From positions 26,606-90,605 of the forward strand of contig NW_004085886.1 in the NCBI RefSeq assembly GCF_000220395.1: a stretch of 64,000 nt of DNA. The letters are read 5' to 3'. Positions 24,673 to 37,192 of the stretch are shown one piece after another. The notes under the pieces were generated by a model that was given only the letters and a program-made list of their open reading frames with translations, had not been told where the DNA came from and searched no databases. The stretch comes from Ichthyophthirius multifiliis. Lineage: Eukaryota; Ciliophora; Oligohymenophorea; Hymenostomatida. Position 1 is the stretch's first letter. The number at the start of each line of letters is the position of its first letter. Both the position numbers and the translations under genes were made by a program.

Positions 24673-26530
24673 ATGGGAAACTGTACAACAAAAAATTAAA
24701 ACATTAGCGATTAAAGTAAATTATTTTTTAATATGTTCAAAAAAAAGATTATAAATATAATTTAAATTTATATTATATTTATTTTTATTTTTTAAAATTA
24801 AATATCAAGAACTATCTATTAAAAATATTTAATTTTTATTTGTAATTGGAAAAGGTGGTTTTGGTAAAGTAATAATAAAAATATAACTAAAATAAAACTT
24901 AAATCAATATTAAATATATATAAATAAAAAAAATACTTGTGAAACAGGTATGGAAGATTGAAATGAAAAAAAATAGAAGAGAATATGCATTAAAAGAGAT
25001 GAGTAAAGCAAAGTAAAAAAAAAATATATTGATAAATAATTAAAATTAAAATTAGAATTATTTCAAAAAAAAGTATAAATTCAATAATGAATGAACGCCT
25101 ATTATTATCAACACTTAATCATCCGTATATAAAAAAAAATATTAACTTGAAAAAAAAAATGAAAATTTTTATTTAAACTATTTTAATTTACTTTAAAAAC
25201 AAATAGATTTATAATAAATATGATGTTTGCATTTTAAGATAAATCAAATTTATATTTAGTAATGGATTTATTAGAAGGCGGTGATTTACGTTATCATTTA
25301 TGTCGTTATCGTTAATTTAACGAATAATAAACAAGTAAAAAAGAAGAAATAAAAAACTAAAAATAATAAAAAATTAGAATTTATAGCAGCTTGTATAATA
25401 ATAGGATTAGAGTATTTACATTCAAATGTGATATTACATCGAGATATAAAACCAGAAAATATATTATTTGATTTAAAGGGTTATATAAGGATAACAGATT
25501 TTGGAATAGCAAGATAATGGAAGCCTGAAAATTAATAGGATACAAGTGGAACTCCTGGTTATATGGGTATTTTAAAATATTAAATTATATATAAACATAA
25601 TTAAATTTAACAAAAAGCTCCCGAAGTTATGTGTAGATAAAATCATGGAATTTCAGCAGACTACTTTGCTTTAGGAGTAATAGTTTACGAAACTATGCTT
25701 GGAAAAAGGCCATATATAGGAAAAACAAGATAAGAAATAAGAGATTAAATTTTAGCAAAATAAGTGTAGATAAAACATGATGAGATGCCTGAAGGATGGA
25801 GTTTAGAAGCCGCGGATTTTGTTAACAGAGTATTTTTTTATTAACAAATTTATTATTTTCATTTATGTTAAGCTTATTTAAAGGAAATCAATTAATAGAT
25901 TAGGCTCTAAAGGTCCTTAAGAAGTAAAAAACCACATTTGGTTTAAAGACTATCCTTGGGAAAAACATTTTAATAAAGAAATAGTAGCGCCATTTATTCC
26001 TCCAGTAAACATTAAAACTTAAATATTAATTTTTTATAATGTTTTATTATTTATTCTGTAATTTAAAAGACAATTTAAAAAAGAAAAAAAATACGAAAAA
26101 AAAAAAATAATAATGGTTTTTTTTTTTTAAAAAAAATATATTTTTTTAAAAAAAATACAAATTAATTAAAATAATTTATAAAAATATAATATTTTATTTA
26201 TAAAAATTAAAAATAGAATTAAGAGAATAATTTTTATATATATGAAGATAGAAATAATACTGATAATAATTAAATAATATAAAACTAGATACTTTTAAGA
26301 AGAAACTCAATTTAAAGTTTTTATATTTTTTTAAATATGTTTTTTTTAATAAAATTTTTATTTTATTATTCGTAGATTTATTTGATGGATATACTTATGA
26401 TAATACAAATAGTAAAGAATAATATACATGTTTATAATAATAAAATTTAAGTATTAATTATAATAATTAAATTCACTTTAGCTAAAATTAAGGATTAGTG
26501 TTAAACTCTGTTTAAAATTCAAAATAATGA
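24673..26530 (+). CDS. AGC-family protein kinase, probably N-myristoylated
   Basis: ATG at 24673 begins [10 protein letters not shown], with Gly2 and Cys4 in the pattern used for myristoylation and palmitoylation. Many short introns split the kinase domain: [76 protein letters not shown] and the APE-distal [13 protein letters not shown]. After the domain come the AGC-type [17 protein letters not shown] element and a C-terminal LFDGYTYDN that looks like the AGC hydrophobic motif, followed by a Gln/Asn tail to the TGA at 26528-26530. The order fits PKA/STK32 (YANK)-like kinases. A membrane-attached signalling role is inferred from the N-terminus. Exon edges in the tail (26040-26380) are uncertain. 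Confidence 0.88.
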
Positions 26531-26711
26531 GTAATTAATAATATTATATTTTTTTAATAAAATATAATATTACAAATAAATAAAAAAAAATATATTATAA
26601 AATGATATAATGTGTATAAATATATAAATATTATTATTATAAACTTAATCTAAAATTATATTTTTTTATAATATTTTCTTTTTTTTAATAATAATATAAA
26701 CTAAATATTTT

Positions 26712-27459
26712 TCATAAATTTTTATTGTCTTTATTATCTTCTTCTTTATATTAGTAATTATTATTTTCAAATAAATAATCTTTATTTTATAAACTATGAA
26801 TTAATTATTCTTAAGATTATAGATTCGATTATTTATCTACTTATTCATATAATTGATTTTTACTCTATTGTAATTTTAATTAGTATTATGCTTATTAGAG
26901 CATAAAAATGTTATAATCTTAATTTTTGTTAGTTTAATTTTAAATTTATTATTTAACTGTGGTTGAATTTAATAACATGTTATTAATACATGATTATAAA
27001 CTTGATTAAACAATATATTATTAATCCTATAGATAATTCTATTTAAAACTAATTTAATCAGTAATCGATTATTATTATTATTATTAATATTATTATTAAT
27101 TATTAATATAAAATTTTTATTTTATTATTATTATATTTATTATTTTATTATTATAATTAATATGAATTTAATATATGATTTATGATAATAAAATATTATT
27201 ATTATTATTAATAAAATAATAAAATATCCTTTTAAATATCTTTATAATGATATAAAAATTATTATTATAAAAAGTATATTCAAGAAATGGAATAAAAATT
27301 CATCTTTTAAATAAAAAAAATAATTATTAACTTATTAATTTTATAAGTTATTAATATTCAATTAAAAAATATTATTTTTATTATTATTATTATATTATAT
27401 TAAATTATCATTTTTATTATCAATTTTATTATATTCATTTTTATTATCAATTTTATTAC

Positions 27460-27522
<63 letters not shown>

Positions 27523-28146
27523 TTTATTATTATCTTTTTCATTATCTTTATTATAATCTTTATTATTATCTTTATTATTATCTTTATTATTATCATTATT
27601 TTAGTTACTAGTTCTTCTATTTTATTTTTCTATATTATTTATTTATTATATATATTTTGTTGTGCTTTTACAATTTTCAATATTTTAATTATTTTTTTGA
27701 AATATTTTTTATAAATTCAATTTTTTATTAAATAATGGCATATAATTTATTAGAATTTCTTTTTCATCTAAAATATTTATATTAGAAACCATTGATATTT
27801 TTTATATATATTCTTAAAATAATATATTTTTTTAGTATCCATTCTTTATATTTAATTATTCTTTTTCATTATTTTGAACTGCTTCGCTTTATTTTTTTTC
27901 AATTTCAATAAAAATAATAATTTATTTTTAATGTTTTGTATATTTTTATAATTATTCTTTTTCTTATTCTAATTATTATCCTGTACTTAACATTAATTTA
28001 AAATGACTATTTTAATAACCACTTAATTATGGATGATTTTACAAAATAAATGTTTTTAACTTTGTTAAATTCCATATAACAGGAACTTAGATTTCCATAT
28101 CTTAGATATTATTATTTATGCTTCTAATAATAATTTTTATAGTCAT
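26712..28146 (-). CDS. Ubiquitin-like-domain membrane protein (Herp/HERPUD-like layout)
   Basis: ATG (complement of 28144-28146) begins a beta-rich segment, MTIKIIIRSINNNIQDMEIQ, followed by VPVIWNLTKLKTFIL and a LMLSTGQQLEQ turn. This is the shape of a ubiquitin-like domain and closest in order to the Herp type. A Lys/Asn-rich linker follows, with repeats of DNNK and an Asn run encoded by the AAT trinucleotide tract (27468-27517). Then come two very hydrophobic segments (FLFHFLNILFIIIIFISL and YFIILLIIIIIFYYHKSY). The last Gln-rich exon ends ..DNKDNKNL at the TGA (26712-26714) in another frame, so one intron or frame error near 26930-27000 is required. Herp proteins sit in the ER membrane and recruit the ERAD ubiquitin-ligase complex. 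That role here is inference from layout. Confidence 0.6.
27468..27517. repeat. ATT/AAT trinucleotide repeat
   Basis: About 16 tandem ATT units on the plus strand. They are read as AAT (Asn) codons by the minus-strand Herp-like gene, so the repeat encodes a poly-Asn run. Imperfect copies extend on both sides. Confidence 0.9.
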
Positions 28147-28258
28147 TTTTTTTTTTTTATATATTTTTTTTTTCCTCTTTTTTATCTCAAAATAAAAATA
28201 TCAAAATTAATTATAAATACAAATAATTATTTATATTATATTATATAAAAATTATATA

Positions 28259-31200
28259 ATTTAAAATAAAACGAGTAACGAATAATTATTGTAATAAATT
28301 TCATAGGAAACATAAAAACCTAATCTTGATATACTAGATTAATCGTTTCCTTTACTTTCTACTAAATCTCGATTCGAAGGTGAAGTTTTTACACAAGGGT
28401 CTACGGATCCAATAGATAACTCCAAAAATATAAACCAAAATAATATATAAGAAATATAAGTAAAAGAAAGTGCCATACATGATAATAAACTTAAAAATGA
28501 GAGTATACCGAAAATCGAGAGCATATAACAAAGGCAATCTCCGATTGTATAAAAATATAAACTGCTATTTAAAGCAGAAGAGGAGAATAAATAAATAGAC
28601 AAGTCAGTTAACAATAATAGATAAAAAAGTATTGAAAAAGGGAATACAATATTAAGTTTATAAAATAAGAATTTACGTAAATAATTAGAAGAAGAGAAAT
28701 TAAAAACAATTGAAAAAAATTTACTAATAGAAAATTTAGGATTAAAAACAGAAAAAGAAAAAGAATAATTTGAAAAAATAATAGAGTTTATTTTATCTTT
28801 TGAATTTCCAAATAATTGGAAAAAGGAGTTAATGCCTGATTCTATTTGTTATTATAATTTAGAAGATTAGTTTTCTACATAGATTCATCCTTTTTTAAAA
28901 TATTAAAATATATTCTGTTTATAAGAATAAAATTAATTATAAATATTCAGTTAATCGAAATATACTAAAGAAGATATTCAGAAATTATAAAATTAAAAAA
29001 GCAAAAACAAAATTCTTTAATTCATATAACTTTATTAAGAAAGTTTAAGTAATAATTCAAAAAAAGAAATTTCTTCGAGCAAAAACACAAATTCTCAGCC
29101 AAAAAATATATACAAATTAGGTCATAACTAAAGCATTATAAGTTAAAATTCTCTAAAGAATACTAATTCCTAAAAAACTATAAATTCTTAAAATGACACG
29201 AATTAAAATTTAAGTAATTCTAACTTAAAAATGTCTAAAGATAAATTACCTCCTGAAGATAATATTAATAATCTTGCGAAAATTACAAAAAATAATAATA
29301 GTATTAATAATAATAATATTAGTATTATTAATAATGATGTTAATTTTTAATCAAAAAAGATAGTAGTACCTAATAATAATGATTTCCTTTTGTACGAATA
29401 AGGTTCTTAAGGAAAATTAAGGTTCAAATAATTATTAAAATAATTAGAAATATAAAAAATGGAAATTTAATCAAATGACTATAATAATAAGAAAGACATT
29501 TAGTTATTAATATAAGAACACGAAATTAATTAATCAACAAAATATTACATAGAAAAATACTAAAAATATTCCTTAGAAAGACTTCATAATAAAATGTGCC
29601 AATAATAAAATTATTTAAGGGCAAACCCAGAAGAAATAGCAAAATAAATAATCGAATTAAACGTTATTTAAAATCCAAATTTATATTTTTAGCCAGAATT
29701 TGTATTTGTATGAAATTGCCTTATTTCTGGAGAGAGTTTTATGATCAGAAAACTCAATAAAAAATCTACTAGAATTAACTTTCAAATAGTCTTTTGTTAA
29801 ATCATCCTGCTACTTTTTATATTAGAATTATTATATAATAAATCATGTAAGATTCTAAATTATTATTATAATTACCTTAATATATTTTAGATGGGTAAAA
29901 TATGAATTTTTTAGATATTTTAAATAGAAAATATTCTATTGATATGCAATAAAAAGTATATCAAATTCTAAAATGCTATGATAAGCATGAAGATATTCGA
30001 AATTCGTTTATTAAATAAAATCTATAAAGATATAATTAACAAGATGATATTTAAACACGAAAAAGCTTAATAAATAATAAGGATATGGATGATAATATTG
30101 TAGTGTTTTCATAAATACAAAATGAAAGTTTTTATTAAAATAAATAAAAGCATAAAAAAAAAAATTCTAACCTAAATGATAATCATATATTTGTTTTATG
30201 CAATGAATTTAATATTAAACTTCCAGAAGAAGCTCATTTGATTTCTATTTTAGTGGAATTTTTGCAACAACAAGAAAAATAAGAAAATAAAAATTCTGAT
30301 TAATAATGGAGATTTAGAATTACAGATAAAGGAGAAGTGTATTGGTTTAATTAGGCAAAGTAGAAAGCTTAATCTAACTATCCTTTATATGAATAATTAA
30401 AAAATATATTAGAATTATATAAAAAATGTATAGAGAAAGAAATAAAAAAAAGAGTTTTGGATAAAGAATATATAAATTTGTTAGATTTTTTCTAAATATC
30501 AGAGAGTGATTCAGAAGAAAATAAAGAAATTATAAAATATATTTAAAAAGAATCAAAAGAATTTGTAAAAGAATATTTAACGTAAATTTAAGAAGAGAAA
30601 AAAAGAAAAAAAAAAGAAGAAGATGCTTTCTATAGTTTAAAATATATTAATTAATATCTAAAAAAAGATGAATTATTTCATAATGATGAGTTCTTAAAAA
30701 ATAATATTTTGTTTAAATGGCCTTTTAAATTTGAAAAAAAAAACAATGAGAAAAATAAAAAAGAATTAAATGATGTTAAAAGTGTAAAAACAAAATAAAA
30801 GTTTAAAATTCACAAAGATAGTAAACAATAAAGTTTTATTAATCAAAATACTACTTCTGTTTAATTTATTGATGAGGATTTAAATAAATAAAATAATTTC
30901 AATATAAATTTTAATTTCGATAGTAGCTCCTTCTCAAGTAATGATGAGGAAAATTAAGCACTTATTGATTATAAAGTTGTTAATAATAATATTTTAAATA
31001 AAATAAGTAGAAAAGAAAGTATACAAGAATAATTAAAGTAAGTAAAGTTTACTGAAAAAACAAAAAATTTGGAAGAAAATAATAAAAAAGACATTTTATT
31101 TATTAAATCATAAAGTCTTCATAAAATAATAGAAAATTCTTAAAAAAAAGATACAAATATATATAATAAAGAAATTCAAGATAAAGTAAATATATAATTT

Positions 31201-34200
31201 AATTTTTAATTTAGAAAAAAAAAAAGGATTATATAGAAAATGAAAAAGAAGATTTAATAAATAATTTAAATTTAGAAAATAAAAAAGAAGATTTAATAAA
31301 TAAAGATAATATAGAAAATAAAAAAGAAGATTTAATAAATAATTTAAATATATAAAACAAAAAAGAAGATTCAATAAATAAAGAAAATTTAGTAAACAAA
31401 AAAGAAGATTCAATAAACAAAGAAAATTTAGAAAATAAAAAAGAAAATTCAATAAACAAAGAAAATTTAGAAAATAAAAAAGAAGATTAAATAAATAAAG
31501 AAAATAAAAAAGAAGATTAAATAAATAAAGAAAATTTAGAAAAAAATGTAGTCTTTGAAAAAATATAAAACTTATCAAATCAAATATAAGAAACGGAATA
31601 AAAGTAGACTTTAAAAAAAAATAATATGAAGATATTGAAATCAGTTTTTTAATTATTTAATTTTTATTTGTAAACTAAAAATAATCATAAACAATAAAAA
31701 AAGTAAAAAGAATTATTAGAATAATAAAATTAGGAGCAAATAAATTAAATCTAAAATTAAGCTTAAAATGTTTAAATACTTTGCAAAAAAAATAAGTATT
31801 ATAAAAATAGATTAACGATAAACTAATGTAAATAAGTAATAATAATTATTTTATTAAAATTCTTTTACATTAATTTTAAAGTAAAAGTATTGATAAAAAA
31901 ATAATCCTGTTTAAGAAAAGGTTCCTGTTTAAGAAAAGGTTAAATTTATCTTTAAAAAGACTTCTAAAAATACTAATAATAATATTAAATAAGAATAAAA
32001 TGAAAATATTACTAAATTTAATAAATAATATAATTTTAATAATAATTTATCTTAATTTCCAAATGTTTCTTTTTAAAAAAACTAAATATTTTCAATATTA
32101 TCACCAGAAAATATAAATAATTAAGAATGTTATTTTTAATATATATTTATATGAACTTATTTATTATATTCATTTTATAGAATTGAATTCACCTAAAAAT
32201 TTTATTCAAAATAATTAAGATGGTTTAAATAATTCTTAAGTCTAAGAATAATAAGTTACTTAAATAAAATAAAAAATATAAGATAAACTTTTAATTGAAA
32301 TTTAGAAACCAGGTACAGAATAAAAGTTAAATAAAAGCAATGTAATTTAATATTTTATTTATAAAAGCAAAACACATATTTTCTTATAAAAAAAAATAGT
32401 AAATACTATCTAAAATAATATTAAAAGAAATTCCTAAAGTACAAAGTGAAATTCCTAAAGTACAAAAATAATTAAGTTAAAAATAGCGTTTTTAAGTATA
32501 ATAAGACCTGATAATAATAGAAGAATCCTCATAATCATCAAATGACGAAGAACAAAGCTAAAAAAAAAGTAAACGTTAAAAACAATCAATAACAATAGAT
32601 TAATTAATTTAAATGTAATCTAAAAAATAAGATGAAGAATTAGAAAATCATAATTTCTAAAAACATGAAAATTTTGAAAAAAAAAAAATTGAAAAAGACA
32701 AATCTTTTAAATTTTACGAAAATAAAACAATGAGAAATTTAAATGATTAAATTTAATAAGACTTTACTCTATTAAAAAACAAAGAATATCTGTAAAAAAA
32801 GCTGAATTAATAATACCAAAAAGCAAATTTAAGTAATACTTTTTGCCTCAAAGAAAAATAACATAATTTATATCTGAAATAATAATATTACCATACTACA
32901 AACAATAATTTAAAAAGAAAAAATGAAATTCTAAAAAAACAATAAAACCTTTATTAAACAACTGCTTTTTTTCCTACTTTTTCACCTCTAAAATGTCATT
33001 AAATATCTCCTTTAAAAATTTAAAATTTAAAATAAAATAAATCATTATCTCCCTAATTTGGCGTAAAATAAGAAAAACTTCCATTAATATTTTCTTAAAA
33101 AATATAAAGCCCGAAAAAATTGAAAGTTATAAAAATTAATAAATACGAAGATAATATTACCCATTATAAATTAAATTAAACACTTTCTCATTTATTAAAA
33201 AAATATCCTCATTTTAAATTATTTTATAATAATAAAAATTAATATAATCATAATAATATACATTATTTTAATCAGCAAGCTTAAATTCATTTAGAGTCTT
33301 TAAAATAAAAATTTCTTAAAAAAAAGCTGGATTTTATCATTTTCGAATTTATAATTTAAAACCTTGACCTTACTGAAAAAATCAAAAAAACTATATATGA
33401 TTCTGAGATTTTAAAGATTAATTTTTATAGACATTTTCGAAAATAATTTAAATTAATTCGTGAATTTTTAGTTAATTTACCATAATTAGTAGATAATATT
33501 TAATAAATAATAACCAATTAAGAGCTTGAAATTTCAATTTTTAAATAAATATATCCTTTACTTATTCAAAAATTCTTATTTTTATTAAATTCAATGAAGA
33601 AGACGAATATAATTTCACCTTTAATTAATGAGAAAGAATTTCCACAAGAAAACATTATTTACGAAACACTTACAGATTCGGAAGAAGAAGATATAAATCC
33701 TTTTGTATAATAGTTTAACTTATTGAACTCAAAAATATTAAATAATATACTTTTAAATGATAAAAAGTAGAAAAGAAAACTTTAAAAAAGACTTTAAAAG
33801 TTGAACTCTAGTAAATCACGTTAAGATAGTATAATTAGTTAAAAAAATAATTTAATTTAACAATTTAATTCTTCTTCTTCATCTTCATCTGCTTCAAGAT
33901 CATCCAATAAAAAAATAGATAATAAAATAAATAATAATTTTATAACTTTTGATAAAGATTATGAATAGTTTCGAATAAAAATTATAATATAGACATATTA
34001 ATAATCTAAATTTATGTTTTTGTTTGAAAAATTATTAATTAATTAAGAAAAACAAGAATAATTATCATCTAGTAATGTTTTATGGAAAGTAACAAAAAAT
34101 AAAAATTAAAAAAAAATTAAATAAAAGGCATTAAATTTAGAAATAGGAAATGCGAATATATTATAAAGAAATTCAGTAAAAAAATATGAAATATTTCTAG

Positions 34201-34658
34201 ATTTTGCTTTAAATATTGATTATTTTCATAAAATGATTAAAAGACTAAATATAAATATAAATTTGGAAGGAGATTTATTATGGATAGCATATTTATATTG
34301 TTGTTTTTTATTAAAATATAGTCCTAATTAAAATCAGGAATTTATTTTAGCTGTTCTAAATTCTTCTAAATAAAATAAATATGATTAATATTTCCAATTA
34401 TTAATTGAAATAAATCGAATTAAAAGATAATTTGTTATTTCTGATATGAATTCTAAATAAAATTACGAATATTTAAACTAATTAGCTTGGTTTAAGTTTT
34501 ATTATGATGATGATATATTTTATTATAATCCAGTTCTTTAATTAAAAAAAAATAAATTAAATGTTAATACTATTCTTATATATGAATAATTTTTAGCAAT
34601 TGAAAAATATAAATTTATTGAAATTATTGAATTTTTAATGAATTTTCTTTAAAATTGA
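28259..34658 (+). CDS. Giant WW-like/coiled-coil protein with Lys/Glu repeats
   Basis: A code-6 frame is open from about 28259. It contains only two breaks that look like introns (29 nt at about 31189-31217; about 52 nt at about 32128-32180), one possible intron near 31800 and one unexplained shift at about 29710. It ends at the TGA at 34656-34658, giving roughly 2,050 residues. A CEP164-type WW-like motif is present near 28802-28900 (EFPNNWKKELMPDSICYYNL). Two further W/Y-rich WW-like stretches follow: LPYFWREFYDQKTQQKIY at 29717 and WRFRITDKGEVYWFN at about 30310. The middle is Lys/Glu/Asn-rich with tandem repeats and Ser-rich patches. The C-terminal 400 residues look more globular and helical. 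CEP164-like WW proteins act at ciliary transition fibres; that function is tentative. No in-frame ATG precedes the first conserved region, so the true 5' end is unknown. Confidence 0.65.
31236..31535 (+). repeat. Coding tandem repeat (KKED-INKENLEN units)
   Basis: About nine imperfect copies of a unit translating as NKKEDLINKENLE, with variants SINKENLV and LINNLNIQ, lie inside the giant WW-like gene. Unit length varies (33-48 nt). The nucleotide copies stay highly similar, so the array probably expands and contracts by slippage or unequal exchange. The encoded region is highly charged and likely a helix or disordered spacer. Two smaller coding duplications lie downstream (PVQEKV near 31905-31940; EIPKVQ near 32430-32470). 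Confidence 0.85.
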
Positions 34659-35721
34659 TAAGTTGTGTATATTATTAATTAATAAGAAACATATTCATCC
34701 ATAATTTTTAAAAATTTTCGGTTGAAACAAAGATTTTAATATATTTATATATTATTTTAACAAATTACTAATATGTATTTTATTCTTTATTCAAAATAAA
34801 AAAATTAGGCGGTTGTAAAGTATATAAAAAATTTTTATTTGCTATTTCATAAAGTAAAAAAAAAAAGATTAACAATTAAAATTGATAAAATTATAAAAAA
34901 GTTGTAAAATAAAAATAATTAAAAAAATGCAATCAATAATTTTTATATTTAAAATAACTTTTTTCATTTCTATTTATTTGTATTAAAATTAAAAAATATT
35001 AAATATATTATATTTCTCTTACATTAATAATTCAAAAACAAACATATTGATAATTTGATTATTTTATTAAATTATTATAATAATTTTATCACGATTATTT
35101 TTTTTATTTATTCATAAACATTTCAATATTATTTTATTTATGTTTTAGTAAAAATTATTGAATTTTATTTTATTTATTGAAAGAAAAAAAGAAATATATA
35201 CATTATGTTATTAAAAATTATTATTTATTAGTAAAATAGTATATAATTTAAATAATTTGTTACTTTTAAAAAATTATTATAATATGATTTGAATAAATAA
35301 TATTCTTTTGATAGAAAGTTAATTTAAATTCTATTAATTATTTTATATTAATAATATTATTAAGATTAAATGAATTAGCCAATTATTAATAAATTTAAAG
35401 CCATTAATAAAATAAAAGTCATGATAATTTATTTCAAAATAAAATTATTAAAATTTTATTATAGTAATACATATTAAATAATATATCCAATTTGACTGCT
35501 AAATATAAATAAATTTAAAACAATTCATATATATAAATAATAGTTAAAAATAAATATTTAAAATAATTAGTTCTAAGTAATAGCAAAAGAAAAAAAAAAT
35601 ATTAAAAATAAATAAAAATAATAAAAATTATATGAAATAATTGAAAATCCATTTTAATTTATTTCTTAAATAAAAATATAAGTTGTTAAAATATTAATTA
35701 AAATCTTAAATTAAACTAAAA

Positions 35722-35874
35722 TCATTCTCTTAAAAATTAAATTGACTAATAAATTTTTGTGGAATTGAAGTTAAAAATATATTAAAAAGCTTCAATAAAT
35801 ATTTATGAATTTTATTGATAAAAAAGGAGCTCACCAACCTTTATTTCGCTTGAAAGAATGTTTTATAAAGACAT
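35722..35874 (-). CDS. Possible small hypothetical protein
   Basis: A 50-codon code-6 frame, MSLQNILSSEIKVGELLFYQ onward, ends in TGA at 35722-35724. Its G+C is visibly above the surrounding DNA (for example around the sequence ggagctcaccaacc), which in this genome marks coding DNA. It could be one exon of a larger gene or a gene remnant. No family was recognised. Confidence 0.3.
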
Positions 35875-36050
35875 TTTATTTAATTTAGTTTTAGTAAAAT
35901 TGTAATAATAAAAAATTAATCATATTGTTTTTTAAGATTTTCTAAAATAATTATATTTAAAATTTAATTAAAGTAAAATAAAAAATATTAAAGAATTTAT
36001 TTATATATTTTAAATTAATTATAAAAAAAAGAAACCTTAATAAATATATA

Positions 36051-36105
36051 ACAAAACAAAACTAAAAAAACAAACCAAAAAAACAAACCAAAAAAATAAA
36101 AAAAA

Positions 36106-36136
<31 letters not shown>

Positions 36137-36187
36137 CAAAAAACAAAAAACAAAAAACAAAATAAAACAAAACAAAACAAAACAAAA
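36051..36187. repeat. CAAAA/CAAAAA short tandem repeat
   Basis: A run of about 25 imperfect CAAAA, CAAAAAA and CCAAAA units on the plus strand. It is not the ciliate telomere repeat C4A2, because only single or double C occur. It lies in intergenic DNA and has no visible coding role. Confidence 0.85.
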
Positions 36188-37192
36188 ATATTAAAATATC
36201 ATAATAAATAATTCTAAATTTATTTTATAAAAATAACAAAAATTAATAATTATAAAAGTTAAAAAAAGTTTAAATAAATTAAAATATTAATAATTAATTA
36301 AATATTAAATATTATATTTAGAATGTATAAGTATAAAAAAAATATTCAACTTGTAATATTTAAAAAATAAATTAAAATAAAATGATTTATACAAATATTT
36401 TAAATATTATATAAATAACTTCAATATTTATATATAAATAATTATTAAAAATTTAGAATAAAAAGAAAATTTATAAATAAAAATATTTTAATATAATAAT
36501 ATCCAATTTTATTAAATACAAGTTATATATAATGTTTTCTTAAATTAAACAATATAAATAATAATAAAATAAATAAAAAAAAGACATAAAAAATATATGA
36601 TATTAATAAATATAAAATATTTATTTATAAATAAATAAAAATAAATTTATATAAATAAATATATATATTTATTAATATATATATATATATGTAAATATTT
36701 TTTATATTTTTAATTTAATATAATATATATTTAAATAATATTATATATCTAATAAATATTTATTTATTTTATAGTATTTTATTTTATTTTAAATAAAAAA
36801 ATTAAATATTATTATAATAAATCATTATTTATATTTAATATATTTTGGTTTTTAAATAAAAAATTTATAAACAATCTTTTATTTTTTTAAATATTTAATA
36901 TTATTCTTCTTTTGCATTTTATTTATTTGTTTATATATATATTAAAAAATTTTTTTTATTTAATTAAAAATAAATTTATCATAAAAAATTATAAAATATT
37001 TGATTAATAAATTATAATTTTATTAAACAAAAAAATATTGATATAGCAAATTTAAATATTTAATATTATCATAAACATGTAAATATAAAAAACATAATTC
37101 CAGTATTTTTTTATTTTACTTTAAAAAATTGACAAAAATACTTCTAAAATAAAATTACAATTATATATATTAAAAAAGCCATATAAATGCAC

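Larger units (their letters stand above)
34659..37192. other. A/T-rich intergenic region with CAAAA repeat
   Basis: About 2.5 kb between convergent genes. It is mostly A/T, with a (CAAAA)n-type tract at 36051-36187 and TA runs near 36660. A short minus-strand code-6 frame at 35722-35874 (see its own entry) is the only coding-like segment. Nothing else was identified. Confidence 0.5.

Noticed and set aside
28339-28614. Minus-strand 91-codon ORF resembling a membrane protein
   Set aside because: The plus strand here reads as the N-terminal part of the giant WW-like gene in an unbroken code-6 frame. The minus ORF is a shadow.
29700-29720. ATGA overlap as two translationally coupled genes
   Set aside because: Ciliate nuclear genes are transcribed singly, and the same WW-like protein style continues across the break. 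A shift or micro-intron fits better.
31108-31578. Minus-strand Leu/Phe-rich standard-code ORF
   Set aside because: It is the antisense of the plus-strand KKED-INKENLEN coding repeat. The hydrophobic composition is only the complement of Lys/Glu/Asn codons, and it has no family match.
36051-36187. Telomere-like sequence
   Set aside because: Ciliate oligohymenophorean telomeres are C4A2/G4T2. This tract is CAAAA-type and internal.
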